64,000 bases of DNA from Pampus argenteus (GCA_036937835.1 CM072864.1:18768001-18832000); one strand, 5' to 3'. Positions 1 to 12,849 are shown, numbered from the stretch's first letter. A program made the numbers and translations. The notes: generated by a model not told the origin, from the letters alone.

Positions 1-118
1 AGCGTTCAGATTATGTGGCAGAAACAATCCCGTGAATGTGTTTGCATAGCTGTGGTTTTTCACAGGTCTTGTGTAACGTGGATTTGTTTGTGTGTGCAGA
101 GCCACAGGAGCAGGGGGC

Positions 119-214
119 ATGAACCGCGAGGAGGCCCCAGGGAAGTCTCCTGAAGACATGTACATCCAACAGAAAGTGCGGGTCCTGCTCATGCTAAAGA
201 AAATGGGATCAAAT
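119..214 (+). CDS. ctnnbip1: ctnnbip1 coding exon 1
   Basis: Encodes residues 1-32, including the MYIQQKV beta-catenin-binding helix and LLMLKKMG. The exon begins at about 100 after a pyrimidine/tgtgcag acceptor, so 100-118 is 5' UTR. Donor is aat|gtacgt, phase 0. Confidence 0.96.
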
Positions 215-695
215 GTACGTACAGTGTCTTTACTATAACATACTATAATCATGTGACCAATAATGATTGCTACCATCATTATTAACTTTTAACCCAATAA
301 CAGTTTTCTATTCCATTTATAAACAATTGTCTGACAGTATTGTCTGTCTGTTTAATTATCTGTGACTAACATAATTGCCTACACTCTTAAAATAACTTTC
401 ACTTAGCCTCTTTGACCCTAAAATGGTTCAAGTCTTGTAGCAGGATACAAACTGAGAGCAAGTGAATGAAACCAATAAACTAATTCTTAAACATATAATT
501 TAGTTTTATTATTTTTGCTTGAATTATAGTTGAAGAAGTTTAAAATGGCTTTTTTTGGCTTTGTTCTTAATGTCACTCTTTCACTCTTCTTCAGCTCACG
601 CCGAGTGAAGAAGCTTTTCTCCGGAATTACGCAGGTGTGGTCCACAGTCAGATGAGCCAGTTACCACAGCACAACATAGACCAGGGTAAGACTGT

Positions 696-757
<62 letters not shown>

Positions 758-3700
758 ATATTAAAGTACGGTCATTCAGCCAGTGTTGGTATAATTTCTC
801 CTGTTTTTAGTAGGAATGTGTTGTGTTTCTAGTTGAAAATAGTTCTGACTCATGTGGTTATCTTTTTAAATTACATAATTTGAGTCCACTAGTGTATAGT
901 TTTAGTTCTAGCTTTAATTAGATATTTTTGAAGGTGTAAGGATAGAGTGTTTATGATAGTGGTTAAATGTGAAACAGGTTTAGAACAACTTTTGCCCACA
1001 AACAACAGCTTCACATTTCTCAGAAGTGCAACTATGCCGGGACTGAAAACAAGGGAAAATCCCTCCGCACACATCATTCCTCCTAACGGAGTCCCTAACT
1101 GCACCGAGGCCGACTCAGCAGCCCACCAGCGCTGTGACATTAGTCATACAGTAAACAGTGTGGCTGCCTGGAACTGAGTGATTCATCCATAGCAAGTTTC
1201 ACTGCTGCTTCTCACAAGTGGCCTAGATATAAACACACGTGTTTGACTTCATCGTGGCGTTTACAAGATAAACCACCGTTCATGCATGTTGTTGGAGGGC
1301 TTGGTTTGCTTACGGTAATATTATGATCCTGCATGTGATGCTTTTTCAGGGCACCAGAGGGTGCCTTTGAGATTCCTTTTTCTTTTTCAATTGCCACAGT
1401 TTTACACCACAAGATGGTGCTAGATGAAACAAAATGGTGAATATGCAGAGGCACTGCAGTTATCTGAGAAATTGCTGCAAATTGTTCCTGATTATTATTT
1501 TTTTTTGTAAATGCATCATCAGCTTCTCTCCAGTCTTGGTTCAAACATCTCTGTCAGATAGGAGCCACTCTGTCGTAGCACTGCTCAGGCTTTGATGCGA
1601 TATTGGTCCCTCAGGGGGGCTTAAAGTTGAGAAACGTGCCTGCGACGATACCTACTTTACCTTGTGATGTCCCCTTGTCCGTGTCCTTTCTCTGCAAGGA
1701 AACAAAACTGCTGTTTGAATTGATGAATGTGTGATCTTCTGTGCAGGAGAAGGATTAGGTTTATGATTGCACAAGGTATTAAGGAGGGAAGTAAAAGGTG
1801 CAATGACTTTGTCTTTTTATCCCGCTCTGGTGTTTTGTTTTAACCTGCAGGATATTACACTGCATTATCCTCTTTTTGTTAAATTCAGCCTCATTCTGCA
1901 TTATTTCTAATCTGGGTCGTTGCATCACAGACAGTGCAGACAAGCAGCATGACATAAAGTATTACATCAGATAGGAAGGATGGTATCAAAAGCACCCAAA
2001 TGTGAGACCAGCGCAGATTTTCTTATTCATTTTCTATCTGGTTAAACTAACATGTCGTGTGTCTGCTGCGTGCCCTCGTTCTGTTTCTTCATGCCCTTTA
2101 GAATATACAAAACTCAAGCTCTGTGCAGTGTCAATACTGACAGGAAGAGCCTCATTAAATATGAACGATTATGACTGGTGAAAGGTGCTCGGATTATGCA
2201 TTATACATCACAAAAACAGACGCATTTAGTGTCATTTGGCAGCCTGCCACCTCCTTGGTGCAGCAATAAATAATTTGTGGTCTGCATCTTATTCAAAGCA
2301 CTGTGATTAGGCATAGTGGATATAGCTGAGAGTTAATCGTGTTTAAAAAATTCAGCCCGGTGCTGAAGGACATCAGTTTGTAGGCATCAGCACGTTTGTC
2401 ATCCTTTGAGGTAGTGTGAAGGTTTAGTTATATGAAGAGGGAAGTCCACTATTTGATCCCATTTAGACGTGGTAATGGGGTAAAATAAAATGCATGAAAG
2501 GAAACAGTTTATTGCCGAGCAGCATGCACACTCACAGGCTTAAAACAACAAATTATGTCAACTATGTGATGTGAAATATTACAAAGAAAACTACTTGATT
2601 AAAGTCAGTAGATAAAATGTAGGACATTAAAATGTGAACAAATGTATTCCAATTGTGAGATTATGAGATTTGTGTTAAGATAGTTCTTAAGGTTTAGGGA
2701 AATCTTTTGATTGGTTGTGCAGCATTTTTAAAATCTTGCCTCCTCTTGTGCGCATGCTTCTGATGGAAGACAGCTGTAGTATCTATGCTACTCAGCTGGC
2801 TGTTTGAAGGAGTAATAATGTAGAGTGGATGACTCACCCCTCTCAGCTTGTCAAGTAATACCATTTAGTCTGCTTCTTTAAAGGTTTATAGAACCTTTTG
2901 TCATCAACAATATGCATTGATTAAATTCAGCTAAATTGGAAAAATGTTTCCACTGGAGACACCCAGAGGTCAGATGAGTCTCGGGCCAAACAGATTCGTC
3001 CCTCTTGAGTATGAAACCAAACCCTCAAGTGTGATCGCTTGAACGTGCTGATGCAGGACGCCCTGATAGCAGCATCCTCAAGGGGTCTCAGCACGGAGCA
3101 ATAGTGTCACGTGTCAGGCACAGCCTCATCGATCGAGTGGCGGCATGCTTAGAGGGCGCTCAGGGCACGATGGCTTAGTGACTTGGATATCGATTGCTCT
3201 CAAGTCAAGGCGGGGCTGTGGCAGGAAATGCTAAACAGGAGAGTAGGTGAGAGAACACACAGAAGCTAATGTGACGAATGGATGACATCATTGCTGTTGT
3301 CAGCTTAGCATATTCTGATAAGAAAACACACGTGTAAGTATTGCATTCATTCTATCCAGTACGGTTGTCGTCCTTCATCGCGTCTGATCAGGCTGATTGG
3401 AAGTGTTGCTTATACCCTGAACGATTCCCTCAGACTCCGCTTGGCTGCCTGATATTCGGTTTTCTTCCTCGTATAAAACAAGAAAAAAGCAACTTGGGGG
3501 TTGCTACTCATATTTCTTTTAAGTCTATGGGTCACTGAATTAGCATTTATATGTTTTAATTGGCTGATTACCATACATGCAAATACAGAATTTTGTTTTG
3601 CAATTTTAATCAGGCCAAAGAGGAATTCTCTGCCAAAGGCTCTGGAGCTGAGAAAGACTTTTTTCATCGAGTTCTCGCTGTGAATACCTTGATGTGGCAG

Positions 3701-6700
3701 AATTTTGTGGGAGCAGGACTTTGCATGCTATGATGGGAAATGAAATCTGAGCTCTCTAAATAAGGTGCTTGGTTTTTAGTGGCTCTGCTTCAGTGTAATT
3801 TGCTCCCTTTTTTAGTAATGTTGAATAATAACAGTCACTCTCTTAAAGCGAGTTAAGAAATCATGGTACAGTAGGCTCAGCATATTATGGGAAAAATATA
3901 GTTTGTCTTCATATTCAGTCTGCTTTTCTTCTCCTTCAACTGTTTGAACCGCAGCTTTCTATAACTGTCAATTCAAACAATACAGTTTGTCAGAGCCACA
4001 CGTAAAGCCATTTCAGGCCTTGTTATTCTGTCTGATTTGACAGAAAAGGTTTACTCCCAGAACCAGAAGGATGTTTGAGGGTCCCAACAAAAGACGAAAG
4101 ACATGGATGGGGTTGCCATAGCAACCTCAGTTGTCCCAGGAAAGCGAAGCATCCCTGTGGGCCTCGGTGTTGTTGCGACGTGCTGCAGCGGTAGATTGGA
4201 GCAGGTGTCATTAGGGGGCCTGAAGGCAAGCTGGAGTGCTAATTACACAGTCGGAGTATGATATTTTAATCTCTCTCCGTCAGTCCCATCCCTGCGTACA
4301 GAAATATGGCCGCTTGTTTCAGATGTAACAGGAGCCTTAAGCAATCAATACGCTGTCTTGTTGTTTTTTTTTGTCTGTTGTTTTTTTGTATGTTACAATT
4401 CCAGTATTGCGCAATACTTTAACCTTCTTTTCCAAGTGAAAACATTGTGACACAGAAGATGGAACTCGCCTTTGTTTGTCGGCTCGGTCAGAGCAGAGTG
4501 TTATCGATTCTTACTTTATCCTGTTCCTCACTGCAGCATGAATCAGAGCCACAGAGCCTTTATGAGATTTATGGCCACGTGTACCTGACTCATTTCACTG
4601 AAACACAGACACTTTAGTTTGTCCTTAGATATGCTTTATCCCAAATACTTGTTAAAAGGTGTGTGGTTGTACATAGACGAAGGTTAAAAGCTAGTTTTAT
4701 GTCAACTGTTTAAAACTTAGATGTGCTTAATCAGCCAGTTTTCTTGCTAATGATCTCGGCTCCTTTGGAAAGTGCTGGAGCTGCTCCCTAAAATTCTGGA
4801 TCCATTTGGAGGATTAAAAAGACTTTAATTATGTATGAAATAAATAATAAATAATTAAATAAATAGCTCTTTATCAAAGTGTGAAATGAAGAACAAACTG
4901 TTTTGACATACTTGACTCTGTAGAATCTTAACTCATTCATTCAAACATTGTGTACTTAATGTTTAGTTTTGACTTTTCTTTTTAAACATCTTTGTAACAG
5001 AATTTAAGGCATCTTTTTGATAGTCAAGTCCATTTTAGTCAAGAATGTGATCAAGTGGACACGGAATAACTGGTACATGTTGCAGTTTGTGTGTGTGTGA
5101 GAGTGGGGGTCCTCTCTGCTGAACCTGCACAGATTGTGACCTAGAATAATAATACTGCTGCTCTACATCCCACTGCAACACATCATATGGCCGCTTCTCT
5201 GCTCATTCAGGCTTCAGGGACTCAGTTTAGTGCCGTTAACTTCAAACAAACTCGCTTTAGCTTAATTTCACATCCTGAGAGGTTTTACCTACTCTGATTA
5301 TATAGTGACTTATAGTCTCTATACGATCAGGTGAATGGATGTTGTGGTTCTTTTGGCAGGATGAACTAGGGCTGCAACTAACTACTATTTACTGTTTCCT
5401 TTTGTGTTGTTTTGTCAAAATAATGTCTAAAATTACATCTTCAGCTTATTTTTTTTTTCTCACGAACAGTCCAAAACCCCAAAATATTCAGTATACAATT
5501 ATATAAAACAGAAAAAAGCAGTGAGAGACAGTGAGACTCTGTTTTCCCTGAAAACAATCTCTGTGCAGTATTTATTTAGAAATTGTTTTTTTAAAATGCT
5601 TCCTCCTTTCAAAGTATTTATAGATCACAAATCAGATGACATGCCTGTCGTTGCTGTTATTTATATGATCCACCGTCCGGAGCTGTTCTGTTTACCCCCG
5701 TCGTGCAGGGCGAGGAGGGATCAGTGCACGGTGGAGGGAGGGACACAGAGCTGCATCGAAACAAACTAAAAGCTGTTTGCTCACAGGCAGCAGCAGCCGC
5801 CGCCTGCCATCCACTGATGCGATCTGATCTTTATCTGTCGCTAAGCAACAGCTTTCAGGGGGTTTGACGTTTCCATCAGCTTGTTAGTGTGTGTGTGTGT
5901 GTATTGTATCGTGGCAGAGTAATAATATAAGAGTAAATAATAATATATATAGTCTGAATATGACTCTGTCAGTCAAGTAAAACAGATATAGCCTCCCCAG
6001 TTCCCATCATCCACTTGGTTCTCGGTGTATTTTGAGAGCATTTCTGCTGGTCGTTGAGCTCAAGTTGCACAGTGTCTGACATGTCCATCACACAGTGAAC
6101 TTCACACAACCGTAAAATGATTCAGCCTGGATGTTATTGTAATAAATAGATGCTATTGCAAGATCGTGCCCCAAAACATCATCCCGAACAGTAATGCTAT
6201 TCAGCAGAGGTGTTAATTCAAGCCGAGCTGCTGTTGTGTGTTACATAATTCTTGTTCAAGCATCATTGTCCCTGTGCTGTCTCAAGGCAGATGAGATTTA
6301 TGTTATGAACTCAGTATTTTTTTCATTCCTCTGTCTCTGGTTTCATCACCCGGTGCTGCTTTTGCCTATTGACTTGTTCTATAACCATAACAGAAATGGG
6401 AACTTTAAATTTGATATTAAAAGACCCCCCTCCCCCAAAAGTCTCAATCTTACCAAGCTCACACTGACCTGAATGCAGCATAAAAACATGCTAATTATCC
6501 TCCTCGAAGAGACAGCCAAATGAAAATTCTTCGTTTGGACTGGAGGGTCCTCGCTGTCTCATGAGGATGGTCCGCCCTTTGTGCCAAATACATGTGGAAG
6601 CTCACAGTCTCTGGCCTACTTTCATATCTCCACAATAATTAAATCTAACAAGCATTCGAGGGCTGTGTTGAAGAGAGGATGAGAGGCTTTTTATAGCAGA

Positions 6701-8127
6701 CAAGGTGCTGTTTTCTTCTCGACTGTCTGAAAAGGTGTGGCGCGTGGTGTTGATAATGTTTATGCGATTACAGCTTGTCAGATGTATTTATTCAGTAGCC
6801 TACTTGATCAGACTTGCTCCACCTAGTTGCCATTGTGAGCTGTCTCTCCTTCAAGAAATGCTTTTTAAATTAAATAAATTAGGAGGATGTTACGGTATGC
6901 ATTTTGTGGTCTGTTTCACACCCAATTTACTTTAATTACAGAGAAGCAAATGCATTTTGCCGGAGTGCCAACCACGTCAGCGCAAGACGAGTTTTACTTT
7001 CCTACATAATCTCGCGGAAGAATTTTTGGCGCTCTCACTTACAGGCTGTAGACCCTCCATAAAACTGGCTCAAATCAAAATGAGGTGTTGTCAAATAATC
7101 AGGCCTATGTAAAAAGAACAGTTATATAAATGAGACACTGTTTTATATAATCTAGTAGAATTGGAAAATGTATTTTCAGTTATCAGAGAGAGAGACTGTC
7201 TCCGCAGGTTTGGTCGGGCCCAAACAACTTGATGAATCCCAATTTGGCAACAGATTAATGAATGATTCCTTGTTAAACAAAAGCCATCTGACAAAGTCCT
7301 ATTGTGTAGCTTGCAGGATCCATTAGTTGGCTCAACCCAGATTAGGTTTAATTATCAGTGGTCCTCATTAACTTGGTACAAGTGAAACAGGCACAAAAGG
7401 AATAGAAAGAAATAATAACTTGTATGTACTGCAGATTATTACTCTCATTTCTTTGGGCTCATTGTGTTTTTTTTTCTCCACATCTTAGTGAGGTTAATAT
7501 CAGCTGGAATCTAGTATTGTTTACTCTTCTAATCTTGTATCTCACTGCCTGAGCCGCAACAGCAGAGGAGATTGAATAGTATTGAAGTCTGTTATCTTGT
7601 CAGAGCAGGATGCTGCTGTCAGCGGGCCACTCGGTACGTTGCAGTATCGCACGTGAGGGCGCAGCAATGGCAACCGGTACCTTTCCACAACGGGTGAACG
7701 CGGCAATAGATGAAATTTACCTGCATGCACCGAAAGGGTTTCCATGGAGGTGTATTTCCATTTGGATTTATTGTCACAGCTGATGGGATTTACAGGATAG
7801 TGACAGGATCCAAGGCCTTGTAGAAATGATGTGTAGGTAGCTCAAACATGTTTAAGACTGACTGGGAACAACATTCAACCTGATATGATACAAACTAACT
7901 ACTTTACTGGCGTGTTAAATAGACACAATAGGTGATTTATGTCTGGATTTATTTATGTGTGTCTAAACTCTGTTGTATGATGTCAACACAGTCTGTGTGA
8001 TTTAAATCTACAGTTTTCATTGTAATTCATTACTAGGACCTCTCTGACTTTCTGCTGTTGGTTTACAGGTGCAGAGGATGTGGTGATGGCGTTCTCACGG
8101 TCAGAGACGGAGGATCGGCGACAGTGA
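119..8127 (+). CDS. ctnnbip1: ctnnbip1 (ICAT, inhibitor of beta-catenin and TCF), complete coding region, 3 exons
   Basis: Joined exons 119-214, 595-685 and 8069-8127 give an 81-aa protein, the same length as human ICAT and nearly identical to it. Known role: a small nuclear/cytoplasmic protein that binds beta-catenin armadillo repeats and blocks TCF/LEF binding, so it damps Wnt signalling. Visible features: an N-terminal helical domain containing MYIQQKV (14-20) with Tyr15 and Lys19, a middle LTPSEEAFL helix (33-41), and an extended acidic tail with Phe71 and SETED (74-78), which in the known structure lies along the armadillo groove. The start ATG is the first in its exon, preceded by an acceptor (tgtgtgcag) at 97-99; any upstream untranslated exon is outside the window. 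Both introns are GT-AG, phases 0 and 1. Very high confidence in identity. Confidence 0.97.
215..594 (+). other. ctnnbip1: ctnnbip1 intron 1
   Basis: A 380-bp AT-rich GT-AG intron (gtacgt ... ttcag). I see no further coding or repeat content in it. Confidence 0.9.
595..685 (+). CDS. ctnnbip1: ctnnbip1 coding exon 2
   Basis: Encodes residues 33-62 (LTPSEEAFL to HNIDQ) plus one base of Gly63. Acceptor ttcttcag at 587-594; donor cagg|gtaaga, phase 1. A 58-bp CA repeat starts 12 bases after the exon end. Confidence 0.96.
697..754. repeat. (AC)29 microsatellite
   Basis: An uninterrupted 58-bp AC dinucleotide tract just inside ctnnbip1 intron 2. On the transcript it reads CA, a known hnRNP L binding type. 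Confidence 0.98.
4111..4126. promoter_or_regulatory. X-box (RFX-type) palindrome in ctnnbip1 intron 2
   Basis: GGTTGCCATAGCAACC fits the RFX consensus GTNRCC-N(0-3)-RGYAAC exactly, with a 2-base spacer. RFX factors bind such sites in ciliary and other genes. The site is intronic, with no nearby promoter features; function is inference. Confidence 0.5.
5367..5521 (+). mobile_element. hAT-like fish MITE remnant, copy 1
   Basis: Starts with AGGGCTGCAACTAACTA and continues with motifs (gtctaaaa, ttcagc, agtccaaaaccc, aaaatattcag) shared with the copy near 32829. This GGGCTGCAACTAA family is common in teleost genomes. The right end is not preserved; no target duplication was found. Confidence 0.55.
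8069..8127 (+). CDS. ctnnbip1: ctnnbip1 coding exon 3 and stop
   Basis: Encodes Gly63 to Gln81, including DVVMAFSRSETEDRRQ with Phe71 and the acidic tail, then TGA at 8125-8127. Acceptor ggtttacag at 8060-8068. The downstream sequence is 3' UTR. Confidence 0.96.
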
Positions 8128-8772
8128 CCCTGGGCCCTCCATCCCGCCCCACTGCATCCCGCCCCGCCCAGCCCCGTCCCACCCCCCCGCCCTGCACGTG
8201 GTCCACAACAACCCGAACTCCACAAACGCAACACTGATGAGCTCAGGAGAGGAGGTGCACCTGGAAGGGACAGAAGAGGACGGGAAGAGACACCAGGAGG
8301 TCGCTGCCTCGCTCTCCCCCAGCCTTTTCCATCCCGACTCCTCCTCATACAAGCTGGCGCACCATTACCTGAGATGCACTCAAGTGGGTCACTGTGAGTT
8401 GAAGCCTTGGCATCAAGGTGTCAGTGAAAACACTTACAATTTGTGTGGATGAACATCAAATGTAGTGGGTTTTGTTTTTTTTGTTTTTTGCTGTTTTTTT
8501 TTTTGGTGGGGGGTGGTCTTGTTTTGTATTATTTTGTCTGTGTTGAGACTTTAGGCAGTGTTACATGTTATATCTGCTGTGGTCATTGAATGATTTGACC
8601 AGGAAGCGGTTGATTGAAGCAAAGAGAAATATAGTTTTGGTCAAGCAGCGAGTGTGGCGACAGATCGTGTTAGGGGAGAGATTTTAATTATTTCTGCTTA
8701 CCCTAATGGGGCTGAATTTTTTTTTTTGATTTAGCTGTTGTGTTATAAAGGCTTTTGTGTTCTGTCACACCA

Positions 8773-9412
8773 GGGGCCTCATTTATAAACGTGTGAAAAA
8801 AAAAAAAAAGAAGCAGGAAAAATGCGAATGTCGCTCCTTCACGCAGATGTTGGGATTTAGAGTTGCAAGATGTTTCTGGAGAGCATCTGCACATCAACTG
8901 GAAGTCATACTAATGTTCCTCTTATCAAACTGTGGCCTCATCCGCTGTCAGGTAGTCAGTTGTAAAAACCAGCAGAGTTGTCACGTGAACTCCGGTGACA
9001 TCCGATCCTCATCTCTATAACTTTTGCTTTACAAACACACAGCTGCAACACTCAATATTTTCACCTCAGAATCATTTGGCTTTCTGATCATGCAGGGTTC
9101 ACTGCTGCTGTGACTTGCTGCTATTAAATAGAAATATGAACAAAAACAAAAAAGACTATTTGGCTCAACATCTGCAACAACAACCTTTATTTCACACTTT
9201 TGCAATCCGATTTCTCTGTTTTCATATACAAATGACAAGCTGATTGAAGTGTGTATTAACACTCACAACAGGCCTGTCATTTATCATCCATGTAGGATAA
9301 CAAGGCTTTTGACACGATCGATGTGATTTATGAATGGTAAAATTACATTACGATGATCATACGCAGTTTTCTTCTCACGAGTCAACACACAAGTTTTTAT
9401 AAATGAGACCCC
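8773..9412. mobile_element. MITE with GGGGYCTCATTTATAAA inverted ends, within ctnnbip1 3' UTR
   Basis: The left end GGGGCCTCATTTATAAA (8773-8789) matches the reverse complement of the right end (9396-9412, TTTATAAATGAGACCCC) at 16 of 17 positions, giving a 640-bp element. The same terminal motif recurs in many fish genomes as a non-autonomous DNA transposon. No transposase ORF and no clear target duplication are visible, so superfamily is uncertain. Confidence 0.7.
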
Positions 9413-10386
9413 ACCTGTTCTTCTGCTGCTTTATTTTGAACCATGGGCTGTTGAGAGCACAGCAGTGCTTTTCTCGAGAGGAAAGTGTATGAATTAAAGA
9501 CACTAGCAGACATAATCACACAAACATGAAACACAGGTGTTCACATTCTCCCCAAACAATCGCTGGTTTTGGGTTCTTGCGACGTGTAAAATCTTTTTTT
9601 TTTTTATTGTACAGATAGTCAGGAGGGGGGAATACAATAATGAATTGATTGTGCCAATTGTTTTTTTTTGTTTGGTTTTTTTTATCTGTAAGATAAAATT
9701 AACATATTGATTAAGACATTTGATAAGAGACGAGCTGTAGTTGTAATTTATTGTTTACTGAATGGACTCCTTGTTCGTCAAACGCATCATTAAAGACGGA
9801 GAACCAGTAGATAGTAAAAGCTTAGCGTGAGTCGCTCTTTAACGTCAGCAGCAGCAGCAGCTTTGTCTTCACACTAAAATCATTTTCCAACTCTAATTTT
9901 TAACTACCTGTAACTAAACACAGTGAAGCCAAACATCAGAACTGTCTGCGATTTCTGACTGTACTGTATCTCTTGCACTATTATCAATGGGATATTTGCA
10001 AAAAAAAAATACATTTTGATATTTAGCGCAGAGATTCTTTGTCTGGTTCAAAGTGGGGGGAAAAAACTTTGTAACCGTGTTTTTATTCCTTAAGCAATTT
10101 AGAAATTTCTCTTCTGTGTTAATTGACTCAACTGGAATAGTCTGAATGAATACTTGTTAACAACTGAATGTTTTTCTAGTGACATGCTCAATATTTAATG
10201 TGTTTTAAGTACAGTTCGTTAACTTGTATAACTTAAAAATAATTGTAACGTAATGTTTTGAAGCCAAGCATGTCCGCCTTGTGGTTTATAATGTTCATTC
10301 ACGTGGCACCGAGGATCTTTGAAGTCTTGCCACAATGACCATTGCTTGTACATTCATTCTTTACATTTGTGGAAGCTACTCGCTCT

Positions 10387-10392
10387 ATTAAA
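10387..10392 (+). promoter_or_regulatory. ctnnbip1: candidate ctnnbip1 polyadenylation signal (ATTAAA)
   Basis: ATTAAA is followed within 20 bases by an A-rich stretch; this is the first good signal after about 2.3 kb of 3' UTR. Other candidates lie at 10939-10944 and 11115-11120. Confidence 0.4.
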
Positions 10393-10680
10393 ATGTTTCC
10401 GGGGTTTAAAAAAAAAATTAAAAAAAAATAGTGTTATCCATTATATCTTGTTCGCAATAACTATTTGAATGTCCTCAGCCATCATCGCAATGTAAACGGC
10501 CAACAGACCCGTCACGCTGTCTGCCTACGACAAAGAAATTTGTCTTTTTTATGTTTACTTTTGTTTTAAAACATTCTTTATTTGTCTATGCATTTTTTTT
10601 TCTCTCTAAAAGGTGTCTTACTGTACATTTTATTTCAGGGTTGTTCTACAGCCTTCATTTAAATTGTGAATGAATGTTAG

Positions 10681-10712
10681 TGTGTGTGTGCGTGCGTGCG
10701 AGTGTGTGTGTG
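10681..10712. repeat. imperfect (TG)n microsatellite
   Basis: TG dinucleotides interrupted by cgtgcgtgcgag. Confidence 0.8.
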
Positions 10713-11754
10713 ATCATCGTTGAATTTGCTACCAGTTTTAATTTTCAGCATGCTGAGTTTGACTAGGATTGATGCATCTTTTTACTGTGATGACCTGACG
10801 TTGCCTAATTGTCTTTTTCTTGAGTTTGTTTTTTTTCTCTTTGTTTTTTTTTCCTCTCAGTCGATTAGTTGGTTTTGTTTTGTATGGCTGCTGACCATGT
10901 CTTGACCTAAAGCTTCCAAATCCTATACCAACTGAACCATTAAAGACATTTTAAACAGTAAGAAGTGTTTATTTTTTCATTTTTATGTGATAAAGTTGAA
11001 CTCCTTCACACATGCAAGCTCATGGATGAGAATGATGGTTGTTTTTAGATAAGACCACACGCTGGGCATCCTGGGAAAAGAAAATATTCACTAAAGTCAC
11101 AATAATTAATTCTGAATAAAGCTCCAGAACAAGCCAGTAAGTGTACCTTGATGGGAGATTGTTTTGTCAACAATTTTGAATTTGTCCTTTCATTTAAGGT
11201 TATGAACAGGTTTCTGCTTTCAGCGTAAACTACAGTAGCATCAGCTGCAAAGTTGCAACTGTAACCATGGTTACACTCACACATTCTGGCTATCGGATGA
11301 GATCAGTGCTTGAAAATAGGTTGGATTACGTAGATCAAACCTTCAGTATGTTGATTGGGATATCTTTGACCCCCAAAAAAATCAGGATTATCCTGATCCT
11401 GTCAGAATTGTGGATTTCAGGGACAAAATGTAATAAATCTTGTCAAATAATACATTTGTATCATGAAGCATTTATTTATTTATTTATATTTTGCACTCTG
11501 TGTATAAGTGTTACAGCAATGAAATAGATAAAGTAGACATTAGGCTACCTATTTCTACCTTGGTAAAAAAGAAGGATTTTGTTTCCAGGATAGAATAATC
11601 CCCCGATATCAGAGATATCAATACCAAACAAAAATAATAATTTATCACTGCATATTAATTAAAATGACACAATCATCAGAGATGAACGAGTCAAAGTAGT
11701 TTCTAACAATTACATCCAGTCAGTCCCTCATTCTGGAAGAATGCTGGAGGTGTT

Positions 11755-11812
11755 ATACATACATACATACATACATATATATATATACCGTATATGTGTG
11801 TGTGTGTGTGTG
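11755..11812. repeat. compound microsatellite (ATAC)n-(AT)n-(GT)n
   Basis: Consecutive atac, at and gt repeats, with a short ccgtatat interruption. Confidence 0.9.
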
Positions 11813-12816
11813 GTCTGACCCACTGTTTAAAATGAAATTGAAAACAAAGGTGGATGTCTGTGTTTAATTGCGCTGTTTTCCGTCTCTTCAAATAAAAACA
11901 CTTAAAATGACCCCGCGCTGCCTATTCTACCTGCTGTTCTTCACATGTCTTACGTAGCCTACAGTGTGATATGTAGTTCTATATGGGTCATTTTGGTAAT
12001 CTTAAAAAAACTTGTATCTGGATCAGGATGATCCAATTCAATGTTGCTTTAAAAAAAAAACTGGCACAACAGTAAAATGGATTACCTGATGCCGGATGGC
12101 AGCAGGTACATCATTCTGATCCAGTTTGAGTAACTGGTCCCTGGAGTACACCTGTTCGTCACTGCGGTGAGGCCACTTAAACCTCCAGAACTCAGAAAAC
12201 TGATTTTTAAGGGGTGTTACATTACTTGTTTATATTTTTTTTCTGTCATGTTTGACCTCAAGCTTTCTCACACTTCACATTAGCCTGTAAAGATTGACAG
12301 TCACAGCACTCACACCTTATGTCATATGTGACATCTTAATTACTGTGTGCACTTGTCACATTCATTTAAAAAAAAAAAACCCACTGACTAATAGTTTGCA
12401 TACATTTTCCTGTCAGGTTTTAATTGAGACAGATGTTTAAATCCAGTGCTCTCTGCTTATTGAGTTGGAAATGTTGCTGCATGTGTTTCCTCTGCTAATG
12501 ACCAACACCTGCTCACTGTTCCCATGCTATCAGCATCAGAATCCTGCCATTTAGAGGGAGACAGCTCTGGGAATAACACACCTGCTGTTGGACAATTTTT
12601 TCAGTGCTCATGCGTCACTTTGAGACGGTAGCTGTCATTTGCTGACATTAAAATGTCTTTTTTTTTCTTCCCACAACAAGCTGAGCACTTGTTTTGGTAT
12701 TCGAATCCCAACTCTATATCTATTGGTTTTGGTGTGAGGACGAGGCGTCATTTATCAACAAGTTAGAATTGTCATCTTCATCGCAAAACCGGTTCTGTTT
12801 GAGTTTAGTGACATTC

Positions 12817-12849
12817 ATTATTATTATTATTATTATTGTTATTATTATC
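12817..12849. repeat. (ATT)n microsatellite
   Basis: Eleven ATT units with one GTT variant. Confidence 0.9.

Larger units (their letters stand above)
686..8068 (+). other. ctnnbip1: ctnnbip1 intron 2 (7.4 kb)
   Basis: A GT-AG intron, phase 1. It opens with a CA microsatellite (697-754), holds a perfect X-box-like palindrome (4111-4126) and a hAT-like repeat remnant (about 5367-5521). The remainder is unique-looking AT-rich sequence; short ORFs there have no recognisable protein family and no exon-like context. Confidence 0.85.
8128..10410 (+). other. ctnnbip1: ctnnbip1 3' UTR (probable extent)
   Basis: Non-coding sequence after the stop. The extent is inferred from an ATTAAA at 10387-10392 followed by A-rich sequence. 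Alternative ends are possible at ATTAAA 10939-10944 or AATAAA 11115-11120. A MITE occupies 8773-9412. A run of T/G-rich sequence at 8468-8530 and several A or T homopolymers are the only other notable features. Confidence 0.55.

Noticed and set aside
8101..8452. Overlapping ORFs on both strands after the ctnnbip1 stop
   Set aside because: GC-rich start of the 3' UTR with few stops; no protein similarity seen.
11260..11275. 16-bp palindrome TGTAACCATGGTTACA
   Set aside because: Looks like an X-box but the right half (GGTTAC) does not fit RGYAAC; listed only as a palindrome.
12700..12712. tRNA B-box-like attcgaatccc
   Set aside because: No A box or cloverleaf partner upstream; not a tRNA.
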